Positions 1 through 5,268 of a stretch of 5,268 nucleotides of DNA are shown here, in pieces. The position numbers and the translations under genes are program-made. Positions within the stretch are counted from its first letter, which is position 1. Every line of letters starts with the position of its first letter. Below the pieces are notes generated by a model that did no database searches, had not been told where the DNA came from, and worked only from the letters and a program-made list of their open reading frames with translations. The DNA is taken from NCBI GenBank assembly GCA_028287455.1, contig JAQBPP010000285.1, positions 1 to 5,268 on the forward strand, written 5' to 3'. This DNA is from Bacilli bacterium. Its GTDB lineage: Bacteria; Bacillota; Bacilli; Tumebacillales; JAQBPP01.

Positions 1-1
1 A

Positions 2-979
2 GGAGGACGGGAGCGCCAGAATTCAGTTCGGCTCGGACTTGCGTGGATCGCAGGTATGCATCCGGGTTCCTTGGTGTTGATCCACGATGCTGCCCGTCCG
101 TTCATTACCTCAGACAAGATATCCCGGGTCATCCAGGGGGCGATCCGATCGGGTGCCGCGACTTGCGCTGTGCCAGTGAAAGATACAATAAAACGTGTCT
201 TGCCCAAAGAGGATCACGGCAGCAGTCCATCACGCCTGTTCGTGCAGGAAACAGTTCCGCGTGCAGGTCTCTATCATACGCAGACGCCGCAAGCGTTTCG
301 GTTTTCGCTGGTCTGGAGGGCGCATCAGGATGCGCTTGCCAGCGGATACGAAGCGACTGATGATGCAGGACTGATGGAATGGAAAGGGCTACCGGTAGAA
401 ATTGTACCAGGGGACTACCAGAATTTTAAAATTACCACTCCGGATGATTTATGGATGGCCGAGTCTGCTCTTGGGCAGAAACGGCAGGCAGGGGGAGAGC
501 ACATGTTTCGCATTGGACAAGGGTTCGACGTACATCAGTTGACTGAAGGTCGGCCGCTTGTGCTTGGGGGTGTCGTAATTCCCTATGACAAGGGATTAAT
601 CGGTCATTCGGATGCAGATGTTTTACTGCATGCGGTCAAAGACGCACTGCTCGGGGCGATCGCTGCAGGGGATATTGGCAGACACTTTCCTGATACAGAT
701 GAAGCGTACCGCGGTGCAGACTCTGTCAAACTGCTGCAAGAGGTTTGGCGTATGGTCACGACCCAGGGATACCGCTTGGGCAATCTGGATTGTACCGTGA
801 TGGCGCAGCGGCCGAAACTGGCTCCTTATATCGAAGAAATGCGGGGAGTCCTGGCGAAAGAGTTGTCAGCTGAACCTCTGCAAATCAACATCAAGGCGAC
901 CACTACTGAACAGCTTGGATTTATCGGCCGCGGTGAGGGGATCGCTGCTCAGGCTATCGTTTTGCTGGAAAAAGTGTGA
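2..979 (+). CDS. ispDF: Bifunctional IspD-IspF (IspDF), 5'-truncated by the window
   Basis: This fused protein would catalyse two MEP-pathway steps in the cytoplasm: CTP-dependent formation of CDP-methylerythritol (IspD) and cyclisation to 2-C-methyl-D-erythritol 2,4-cyclodiphosphate (IspF). The frame is open from the first full codon at 2, so the true start lies outside. By alignment from memory with E. coli IspD, about 77 N-terminal residues, including the CTP-binding glycine-rich loop, are missing. Visible IspD motifs are GGRERQNSV (codons 1-9), HDAARPF (from position 83), [25 protein letters not shown] and [10 protein letters not shown]. These keep the family Asp, Arg, Thr and Lys active-site residues. 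After a linker of about ten residues ([10 protein letters not shown]) a full 158-residue IspF follows. It has IGQGFDVH (metal ligands Asp and His), HSDADV, a third ligand His in [15 protein letters not shown] and [14 protein letters not shown]. No stop codon separates the domains. Separate ispD and ispF genes are usual in Bacilli, so the fusion is the odd point. Confidence 0.9.
   Translation, partial: GGRERQNSVRLGLAWIAGMHPGSLVLIHDAARPFITSDKISRVIQGAIRSGAATCAVPVKDTIKRVLPKEDHGSSPSRLFVQETVPRAGLYHTQTPQAFRFSLVWRAHQDALASGYEATDDAGLMEWKGLPVEIVPGDYQNFKITTPDDLWMAESALGQKRQAGGEHMFRIGQGFDVHQLTEGRPLVLGGVVIPYDKGLIGHSDADVLLHAVKDALLGAIAAGDIGRHFPDTDEAYRGADSVKLLQEVWRMVTTQGYRLGNLDCTVMAQRPKLAPYIEEMRGVLAKELSAEPLQINIKATTTEQLGFIGRGEGIAAQAIVLLEKV
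491..505 (+). promoter_or_regulatory. Internal Shine-Dalgarno and ATG at the IspD/IspF junction
   Basis: GGGGGAG (491-497) lies 5 nt before ATG (503-505), a good Bacilli ribosome-binding arrangement. It is placed exactly at the expected ispF start even though the upstream ispD frame has no stop. This supports either recent fusion or dual use (fusion plus free IspF). It could also be chance, since the linker codons here are Gly- and Ala-rich and therefore G-rich. Confidence 0.5.
503..979 (+). CDS. ispF: Possible free IspF from an internal in-frame start
   Basis: This is an alternative product nested in the ispDF frame, not a separate locus. The ATG at 503 begins [13 protein letters not shown], exactly where stand-alone IspF proteins begin, and the 158-residue length matches ordinary IspF. 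IspF is a homotrimer with active sites at subunit interfaces. Its metal ligands Asp9, His11 and His43 (counted from this Met) are present, as are the substrate-binding HSDADV and the C-terminal [16 protein letters not shown] purine-rich ribosome site lies just upstream. Whether this start is used cannot be told from sequence. The alternative is that only the fusion is made and the site is a relic of an ancestral separate ispF. Confidence 0.45.
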   Translation: MFRIGQGFDVHQLTEGRPLVLGGVVIPYDKGLIGHSDADVLLHAVKDALLGAIAAGDIGRHFPDTDEAYRGADSVKLLQEVWRMVTTQGYRLGNLDCTVMAQRPKLAPYIEEMRGVLAKELSAEPLQINIKATTTEQLGFIGRGEGIAAQAIVLLEKV

Positions 980-985
980 TATACT
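957..985 (+). promoter_or_regulatory. Candidate extended -10 promoter for gltX
   Basis: TGATATACT (977-985) fits an extended -10 element, TG-N-TATACT, one mismatch from TATAAT. It overlaps the ispDF stop codon and would start transcription about 40 nt before the gltX ATG. With a 17-nt spacer the -35 hexamer would be TCGTTT (957-962), which is poor, so the call rests on the extended -10 alone. gltX may instead, or also, be read through from ispDF. No terminator hairpin is visible in the 55-nt gap. Confidence 0.3.
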
Positions 986-1034
986 GCACGGAAGTAAAAA
1001 TTATCAACATTGGGAAATAAGGGGGACGTCCAGG

Positions 1035-2495
1035 ATGAGTGTGAGAACCAGGTATGCACCCAGTCCGACGGGCCATCTACATATCGGCGGCGCCAGAACG
1101 GCACTTTGGAGTTATCTATACGCCAAACAGCTTGGCGGACAATTTATTCTGCGCATCGAGGACACTGACCTGGAGCGCAATGTTCCGGGCGCAGCAGAGG
1201 AATTTTTTAACGGGCTTCGCTGGCTCGGCATCGAGTGGGACGAAGGCGAAGATGTAGGCGGCCCTTACGGACCGTATCGCTGTACGGAGCGATTGCCCAT
1301 TTATCATAATTACATTCAACAGCTGCTGAATGAGGGTAAGGCGTACCGCTGTTACTGTACAGTTGAAGAGCTTGCGACAGATCGTGAAGAGTTGGACAAA
1401 GGGGCCGTTTTGGGTTATTCAGGCCGGTGCCGCCATTTAACTGAAGAAGAGCGGCTGGCGTTTGAAGTGCAAGGGCGTTCGCATACGATTCGATTCCGGG
1501 TGCCTGCCGGCGAAACCATTGCGTTTCACGACCTGGTGCGAGGAATAGTCAGCTTTGAAACGGACGGCAATGATTTCGTCATTGTAAAATCCAATGGCAT
1601 GCCTACTTATAATTTTCAAGTAGTGATTGATGATTATTTAATGGCGATTACGCATGCTACCAGGGGCGAAGAACATTTATCCAATACACCGCGGCAAATC
1701 ATGATCTACCAGGCGTTTGGCTGGGAGCCGCCGCAATTTGGTCATTTAAACCTCATCCTGAATGAGGATGGCAAGAAATTATCAAAGCGGGATGAATCGA
1801 TTATTCAATTTATCTCGCAATATCGGGATATGGGGTATCTGCCCGAGGCGATCTTAAACTTCCTCGCCTTGCTCGGCTGGTCACCAGGCGGAGAGGAGGA
1901 GATCCTGTCCAAAGAGGAATTAATTCAGAAATTCTCTTTTGACCGCGTCAACAAATCGGGCTCCATCTTCGATCAAAATAAATTGACCTGGATGAACTCT
2001 TACTATATCAAACAAGCGGATCTGCAGCGGCTGGTGCAATTATGTATCCCGCACTTGCAAAAGGCGGGGCTGATCGGTGATAATTTCAATAGGGAATGGA
2101 TCACGCGGCTCGTGGGAATCTACCAAGAGAAAATTACACATGCAGGCGAGCTGCCTGAGATGTGTAGACATTTCTTTACAGATGAAGCACAATGGGATGC
2201 AGAGGCAGCAGAGATTTTGAACGAGCCTCAGGTCACCGAGGTTGTATCTGCCTTCATCAGTGCCACTCAAAACAGTCCAGAGTGGTCGGTTGAGGAAATT
2301 AAGACACTTCTCAAATTGGTGCAGAAGGAAACCGGACATAAGGGTAGAGCTCTGTTTATGACAGTGCGCGCAGCAGCAACCGGTCAGGTGCATGGGCCTG
2401 ATTTAAATGAATCGCTTTATCTGTTAGGGCGACATAAAGTATTGGCAAGACTTCATCAAATCATGGAAGTTAAACAGGCACGGACTAGTAACTAA
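1035..2495 (+). CDS. gltX: Glutamate--tRNA ligase (GluRS)
   Basis: This cytoplasmic class I aminoacyl-tRNA synthetase attaches glutamate to tRNA-Glu. In Bacilli the enzyme is usually non-discriminating and also mischarges tRNA-Gln for GatCAB amidation, so that is likely here. From the ATG at 1035 it has 486 residues, the normal length. The HIGH-type signature is in PSPTGHLHIGGARTALW (HIGG at 16-19) and is followed by RIEDTD (40-45). The KMSKS-type loop is KLSKR (249-253 region). A zinc-site pattern is kept: Cys106, Cys108, Cys132 and His134 (CYC...GRCRH). The C-terminal anticodon-binding part ends with typical GRALFMTVRAAATGQVHGPDL and LLGRHKVLARL. The start was chosen because SVRTRYAPSPTG is the family N-terminus. 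AGGGGGAC (1020-1026) serves as ribosome site, with a spacer of about 8 nt. An in-frame extension to 915 would run back into ispF. Its last codons also form part of the downstream T-box. Confidence 0.97.
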   Translation: MSVRTRYAPSPTGHLHIGGARTALWSYLYAKQLGGQFILRIEDTDLERNVPGAAEEFFNGLRWLGIEWDEGEDVGGPYGPYRCTERLPIYHNYIQQLLNEGKAYRCYCTVEELATDREELDKGAVLGYSGRCRHLTEEERLAFEVQGRSHTIRFRVPAGETIAFHDLVRGIVSFETDGNDFVIVKSNGMPTYNFQVVIDDYLMAITHATRGEEHLSNTPRQIMIYQAFGWEPPQFGHLNLILNEDGKKLSKRDESIIQFISQYRDMGYLPEAILNFLALLGWSPGGEEEILSKEELIQKFSFDRVNKSGSIFDQNKLTWMNSYYIKQADLQRLVQLCIPHLQKAGLIGDNFNREWITRLVGIYQEKITHAGELPEMCRHFFTDEAQWDAEAAEILNEPQVTEVVSAFISATQNSPEWSVEEIKTLLKLVQKETGHKGRALFMTVRAAATGQVHGPDLNESLYLLGRHKVLARLHQIMEVKQARTSN

Positions 2496-2671
2496 GGAAC
2501 ACACGACAGAGAGTTTTCTCCTCAGGCTGGAAGGGAAAACCGTGCAAGGACTTAGTGAATGCACCGCAGCATTTGTGACGGGAACGAATGAGTTTGACTC
2601 ATTTCAGTATCGAAGCCGGGCTCCCCCGTTATTGGGAATTAGAGCGGCGCACCTAAGTGTTAGTGCGCAAG

Positions 2672-2701
2672 CAGAGTGGAACCGCGGTTCATCCGCCTCT
2701 G
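2672..2701 (+). promoter_or_regulatory. T-box antiterminator with UGGA acceptor bulge
   Basis: T-box sequence AGAGTGGAACCGCGG (2673-2687) matches the consensus AGGGTGGNACCGCGG except at one base. The antiterminator folds as helix CAGAG (2672-2676) with CTCTG (2697-2701), bulge TGGAACC (2677-2683), and helix GCGG (2684-2687) with CCGC (2693-2696) around loop TTCAT. The bulge base after UGG is A (2680). It would pair with the U73 discriminator of tRNA-Cys, agreeing with the TGC specifier. The off-consensus A at 2675 is matched by T2698, so the helix is kept. Confidence 0.93.
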
Positions 2702-2730
2702 ACCAGAGGTAATGAACCGCCTTTTTATTT
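2684..2730 (+). terminator. Intrinsic terminator of the T-box, also the 3' end for gltX
   Basis: GCGGTTCAT (2684-2692) pairs perfectly with ATGAACCGC (2712-2720). An inner hairpin CCTCT/AGAGG (2696-2709, loop GACC) lies within the loop, and the tract CTTTTTATTT (2721-2730) follows. The left arm uses the same bases as the second antiterminator helix, so the two folds exclude each other. When tRNA-Cys is charged this should end gltX transcription before cysE. Confidence 0.95.
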
Positions 2731-2754
2731 CCGAATAAACAGATAGGAATTATC

Positions 2755-2771
2755 GGAGGTGAAGACAAGTG
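2755..2771 (+). promoter_or_regulatory. cysE ribosome-binding site with GTG start
   Basis: GGAGGTG (2755-2761) is a near-perfect Shine-Dalgarno site, 7 nt before GTG (2769-2771). It fixes this non-ATG codon as the cysE start. The site lies downstream of the terminator U-tract and is not paired in either T-box fold I can draw, which points to transcriptional rather than translational control. Confidence 0.85.
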
Positions 2772-3482
2772 TGGAGAAAGATCAAAGAAGAAATTGAAAA
2801 TGTATTTGACAATGACCCTGCGGCGCGCAGCTGGCTGGAGGTAGTGCTGACTTATTCAGGGCTGCATGCGGTCTGGGCCTATCGCATTGCGCATTGGTTC
2901 TATCTTCACAAGTGGTTCATGTTAGCTCGCATGATTTCACAGGCGGCCCGATTTTTCACCGGCATCGAAATTCATCCTGCGGCTGTCATTGGACGCAGAT
3001 TGTTTATTGATCATGGCATGGGGGTTGTGATTGGTGAGACAACAGTGATTGGAGATGACTGCCTGCTTTATCAGGGGGTTACACTTGGAGGGACCGGCAA
3101 GGAAAAGGGGAAGCGCCACCCGACACTTGGCAATCGTGTGCTGGTGTCTACGGGCGCCAAGATTATCGGATCAATCACAATCGGTGACAACTCCAAAATT
3201 GGGGCAGGTGCAGTTGTGCTTAAAGACGACGTACCGCCGAATTCAACTGTAGTTGGCATGCGTGCCCGCATAGTCGTACAAGATGGCATCAGGCTCAAGG
3301 AGGCGGGCAAAGCAAACACACACGGAGATGAACTGGCGAAATTGGAACAGGAAGTTCAGGAGTTAAAGGAGCAAATTCGAGTTCTGCAATGCACGCCAGC
3401 AAGAGAGACCGGTTTAAAAGCAGTCCGTGGCCGCAAAGAGCTATCAACGTATGAAGGAGAGAAAGACTCTTGTCTATTGTAA
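2769..3482 (+). CDS. cysE: Serine O-acetyltransferase
   Basis: CysE makes O-acetyl-L-serine from serine and acetyl-CoA, the committed step of cysteine synthesis, in the cytoplasm. The 237-residue product begins with the helical N-terminal domain ([27 protein letters not shown]) and continues into a left-handed beta-helix of hexapeptide repeats (about 66-170). Hallmarks are [23 protein letters not shown] (catalytic His82), [17 protein letters not shown] (active-site His117) and KIGAGAVVL. The closing turn reads [10 protein letters not shown], where many relatives have a proline-containing turn. The C-terminal tail has a short predicted coiled coil. Leu189, Leu192, Val196, Leu199, Ile203 and Leu206 are spaced 3-4-3-4-3. 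A polar stretch of about 30 residues follows. The product is some 20 residues longer than I recall for B. subtilis CysE (about 217). The GTG start is set by the strong ribosome site and by the family N-terminus. Expression should depend on T-box read-through. The stop overlaps the cysS start by 13 nt. Confidence 0.96.
   Translation: MWRKIKEEIENVFDNDPAARSWLEVVLTYSGLHAVWAYRIAHWFYLHKWFMLARMISQAARFFTGIEIHPAAVIGRRLFIDHGMGVVIGETTVIGDDCLLYQGVTLGGTGKEKGKRHPTLGNRVLVSTGAKIIGSITIGDNSKIGAGAVVLKDDVPPNSTVVGMRARIVVQDGIRLKEAGKANTHGDELAKLEQEVQELKEQIRVLQCTPARETGLKAVRGRKELSTYEGEKDSCLL
3454..3472 (+). promoter_or_regulatory. cysS ribosome-binding site with TTG start inside cysE
   Basis: AAGGAGAG (3454-3461) lies within the cysE tail, about 10 nt before TTG (3470-3472). 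The TTG gives [16 protein letters not shown], which matches the family N-terminus. The first ATG in frame (3494) would remove eight residues, including the conserved IYNT segment. The 13-nt overlap and weak start codon suggest translational coupling to cysE. Confidence 0.75.
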
Positions 3483-4858
3483 TTTACAACACGATGTCCA
3501 GAAAAAAAGAACAGTTTGTACCGATTCACAAGGGTGAAGTTAAAATCTACGTATGCGGTCCAACCGTTTACAATTTTTTCCATATCGGCAATGCGCGCTG
3601 TTTTGTCGTGTTTGATGTGGTTCGCAGGTACTTCAACTATCGCGGATACAAGGTCACGTACGTGCAAAATATAACAGATGTCGATGACAAGATTATTAAG
3701 GCAGGCCAGGAGCAAAATAGACCTCCAATGGAAGTGGCCGAACAGTTCATGCAGGCTTTTCTGGCCGACACTGCGGAGCTTGGCGTTGTACCTGCGGACG
3801 TACATCCCCGTGTAACGGATCATATGGATGATATTATTGACATGATTGTAACTTTGGTTGATAAGGGTTATGCGTATACGTCAGATGGAGATGTCTACTT
3901 TCGGGCCTCTTCTTTTAAAGAATACGGCAAGCTGTCTCATCAATCCCTGGGCGATTTGCAGGCGGGTGCCCGGGTAGAAGTAAATGAGAAAAAAGAAGCG
4001 CCGGTTGATTTTGCCTTGTGGAAAGCAGCAAAACCAGGTGAAATCTCCTGGGCATCACCGTTTGGGGCTGGCCGTCCTGGCTGGCACATTGAATGCTCTG
4101 CAATGAGCCGCAAGTACCTGGGAGATACATTTGACATTCATGGTGGTGGACACGATCTCGTTTTTCCGCATCATGAAAATGAAATTGCTCAATCTGAGTG
4201 TGCAACCGGACACCCTTTTGCCAATTACTGGATGCATAATGGCTTTTTGAATGTGAATCATGAGAAAATGTCCAAGTCTCTTGGCAACTTTTTAACTGTC
4301 CATGATTTAACCAGCAAGTACCAGCCGCGAGTGCTGCGCTTTTTCTTGTTGTCCGCACAGTACCGCAATCCTCTGAATTTCAGTGATGACTTGCTGGAAG
4401 GATGCCAAAACGGATTGGACCGGATTGATACCAGCCGGGATAATCTGTTGTTCCGTTTGGACAAAGCAGCCATTTCGCAGGAGCATCAGGTGGATTTATC
4501 CAGCCAGAAAAATGCGTTTATGAAAGCGATGGATGATGATTTTAACACGGCTGACGCAATCTCCGCTGTTTACGAATTGGTGCGGGACGCCAACACTTAC
4601 CTCAGGCAGGACAAAGTAGAAAAAGCAGTTATAGAGCAGTACTTGGAACTTTTAGGTGAAATGTGCGGTGTGCTGGGAATTGACGCGGTCAAGCGCTGTG
4701 AGTTGATTGATGCTGACATAGAAGCGTTGATTCTGGAGCGAACTGAGGCGCGCAAAGCCAGGAATTATGCTCGTGCGGATGAAATTCGCAGCCTTTTAAC
4801 AGAACAAGGGATTGTGTTGGAAGACACTGCCCAAGGGGTGAAATGGAAGCGGGAGTGA
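3470..4858 (+). CDS. cysS: Cysteine--tRNA ligase (CysRS)
   Basis: This class I aminoacyl-tRNA synthetase charges tRNA-Cys in the cytoplasm. It is 462 residues, close to the roughly 466 I recall for B. subtilis. The catalytic fold shows [17 protein letters not shown] (Cys29, HIGN at 38-41), then [21 protein letters not shown] (Cys209), [19 protein letters not shown] (His234, Glu238) and the KMSKS loop at 266-270. Cys29, Cys209, His234 and Glu238 correspond to the zinc site that recognises the cysteine thiol in E. coli CysRS, so cysteine selectivity should be intact. The helical tRNA-binding part includes [17 protein letters not shown], and the end [13 protein letters not shown] is typical. A TTG start inside cysE is supported by family alignment. 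The enzyme sits downstream of a leader that senses its own product's uncharged substrate, a classic feedback loop for synthetase genes. Confidence 0.96.
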   Translation: MSIVIYNTMSRKKEQFVPIHKGEVKIYVCGPTVYNFFHIGNARCFVVFDVVRRYFNYRGYKVTYVQNITDVDDKIIKAGQEQNRPPMEVAEQFMQAFLADTAELGVVPADVHPRVTDHMDDIIDMIVTLVDKGYAYTSDGDVYFRASSFKEYGKLSHQSLGDLQAGARVEVNEKKEAPVDFALWKAAKPGEISWASPFGAGRPGWHIECSAMSRKYLGDTFDIHGGGHDLVFPHHENEIAQSECATGHPFANYWMHNGFLNVNHEKMSKSLGNFLTVHDLTSKYQPRVLRFFLLSAQYRNPLNFSDDLLEGCQNGLDRIDTSRDNLLFRLDKAAISQEHQVDLSSQKNAFMKAMDDDFNTADAISAVYELVRDANTYLRQDKVEKAVIEQYLELLGEMCGVLGIDAVKRCELIDADIEALILERTEARKARNYARADEIRSLLTEQGIVLEDTAQGVKWKRE

Positions 4859-5268
4859 CGATCGATTTCTTCTCAGTCGAATCAGGTGTTTTGCCTCGTC
4901 CTGAAGAAATGTCCAGTTTGTCGCTGGCCTATATTGGGGATGCTGTTTGGGAAATCATGGTGAGACGTCATCTGCTGGTCACCGGGGAACTCAGGCCAAA
5001 CCGCTTGCATAAGGCTGCCGTACGTTATGTAAGGGCAGGTATACAGGCGAAATTAGCGCGGTATTTGGAGCCACTCCTGACAGAACCGGAACAGCAAGTG
5101 TTTCGCAGGGGAAGAAACGCGAAATCTGCTCATGTTCGCAAAAACGCTGATGTAATTGAATACAGGCATAGCACCGGATTTGAAGCGCTCTTTGGATATC
5201 TGTATATTACGGGTCAGTTTGAACGGATGCAAGAGTTGGGTGCAGGATGTATTAGATTTGTAGAGGAG
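4843..5268 (+). CDS. mrnC: Mini-ribonuclease III, 3' end cut by the window
   Basis: MrnC is an RNase III-like endonuclease lacking the double-stranded RNA-binding domain. In B. subtilis it matures 23S rRNA termini within 50S precursors. The frame is open to the last base, with 142 codons visible. This is near the usual full length of about 130-145, so little is missing. Motifs are LSLAYIGDAVWE (catalytic Asp33), RPNRLHKAAVRYVRA, RRGRNAKSAHVRKNADVIEYRHSTG and FEALFGYLYITG (catalytic Glu114). The start is uncertain. ATG 4843 overlaps cysS by 16 nt and has AAGGGGTG (4833-4840) close upstream. GTG 4855 would give a compact GTGA stop/start overlap. ATG 4909 has no clear ribosome site. The product is known as YazC in B. 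subtilis, where it also follows cysS. Confidence 0.93.
   Translation, partial: MEAGVTIDFFSVESGVLPRPEEMSSLSLAYIGDAVWEIMVRRHLLVTGELRPNRLHKAAVRYVRAGIQAKLARYLEPLLTEPEQQVFRRGRNAKSAHVRKNADVIEYRHSTGFEALFGYLYITGQFERMQELGAGCIRFVEE

Larger units (their letters stand above)
2478..2730 (+). ncRNA. Cysteine-specific T-box riboswitch (leader of cysE-cysS)
   Basis: This cis-acting RNA binds uncharged tRNA-Cys and decides between termination and read-through into cysE. Class I landmarks are present in order. The 5' specifier-loop strand AGTA is at 2487-2490. Helix ACTAAG (2491-2496) pairs with CTTAGT (2551-2556). Helix CACG (2502-2505) pairs with CGTG (2541-2544), next to the AG bulge AGAGAG (2508-2513). 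Distal helix GTTTTCTC (2513-2520) pairs with GGGAAAAC (2533-2540), with distal loop GGCTGGAAG (2525-2533). The 3' specifier strand is GAA followed by TGC (2560-2562) and A. Stem II is AATGAG/CTCATT (2587-2603), with an S-turn pair GAA (2582-2584) and AGTA (2606-2609). The IIA/B element has F-box CCGTTA (2626-2631) pairing with AGCGG (2643-2647), plus CCC/GGG pseudoknot pairing. Stem III is GCGCA/TGCGC (2647-2668). TGC pairs with anticodon GCA of tRNA-Cys. The lowest part of Stem I, below the specifier loop, is only weakly paired in my reading. Confidence 0.95.

Noticed and set aside
43..360. A 105-codon + strand frame at the left edge
   Set aside because: It lies out of frame over clear IspD sequence and shows no recognisable motif.
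915..1034. In-frame upstream extension of gltX to an ATG at 915
   Set aside because: It would overlap the conserved IspF C-terminus and add 40 residues without family resemblance. The ATG at 1035 has a ribosome site and the expected GluRS N-terminus.
980..1034. A riboswitch or attenuator in the gltX leader
   Set aside because: The 55-nt gap contains no stable hairpin, U-tract or T-box motif.
2040..2393. A 117-codon minus-strand open frame inside gltX
   Set aside because: It is antisense to the GluRS anticodon-binding region, with no motif or regulatory signal.
2442..2476. A promoter at the end of gltX (TTGGCA at 2442-2447) to drive the T-box and cysE
   Set aside because: The -35-like hexamer is good, but no acceptable -10 lies 16-19 nt downstream (GGAAGT, GAAGTT and neighbours). 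A start near 2480 would also cut into Stem I.
3494..3496. ATG at 3494 as the cysS start
   Set aside because: It would drop the conserved N-terminal SIVIYNT segment. TTG at 3470 matches the family start and has a Shine-Dalgarno site.
3356..3823. A 155-codon minus-strand open frame across the cysE/cysS junction
   Set aside because: It is antisense to well-conserved coding sequence of both genes, has no recognisable domain and no convincing ribosome site. It is a shadow frame.
3915..4358. A 147-codon minus-strand open frame inside cysS
   Set aside because: It is antisense to the conserved CysRS catalytic core. Overlapping minus frames here (3940-4137, 4055-4261) show that the region is simply poor in antisense stops.

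Overview
The window reads as a housekeeping stretch of a Gram-positive Bacilli-type (Firmicutes) chromosome. The gene order ispD-ispF / gltX / cysE / cysS / mrnC is the one known from Bacillus subtilis and relatives. Each protein looks Bacillus-like, Shine-Dalgarno sites are strong and purine-rich, GTG and TTG starts occur, and a tRNA-sensing T-box leader precedes cysE. Base composition looks near 50% GC, higher than B. subtilis, so a moderate-GC Bacilli lineage such as Alicyclobacillaceae or Paenibacillaceae is possible. That last step is inference. All genes are on the + strand.

Layout. Positions 2-979 hold the end of IspD running in frame, with no stop, into a complete IspF: a bifunctional IspDF of the methylerythritol-phosphate (MEP) isoprenoid pathway. 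A good Shine-Dalgarno site and ATG (503) still sit at the junction, so free IspF could also be made. A 55-nt gap with a possible extended -10 promoter leads to gltX (1035-2495, glutamyl-tRNA synthetase). A complete, canonical T-box riboswitch follows (about 2478-2730). It has the cysteine specifier codon TGC, a UGGA tRNA-acceptor bulge, and mutually exclusive antiterminator and terminator. Its Stem I starts inside the last codons of gltX. Then come cysE (2769-3482, GTG start, serine O-acetyltransferase), cysS (3470-4858, TTG start, cysteinyl-tRNA synthetase, overlapping cysE by 13 nt), and mrnC (from 4843 or 4855, Mini-ribonuclease III, overlapping cysS and open at the right edge).

How it works together. 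When tRNA-Cys is charged, transcripts leaving gltX should stop at the T-box terminator, giving an (ispDF-)gltX message. When uncharged tRNA-Cys accumulates, it pairs with the TGC specifier and the UGGA bulge and stabilises the antiterminator. Transcription then continues into cysE (the committed step of cysteine synthesis), cysS (cysteine charging) and, by tight overlap, mrnC (23S rRNA maturation). The genes themselves are well-known families. The two points most worth a second look are the IspD-IspF fusion with a retained internal start and the physical overlap of the T-box Stem I with the gltX stop codon.
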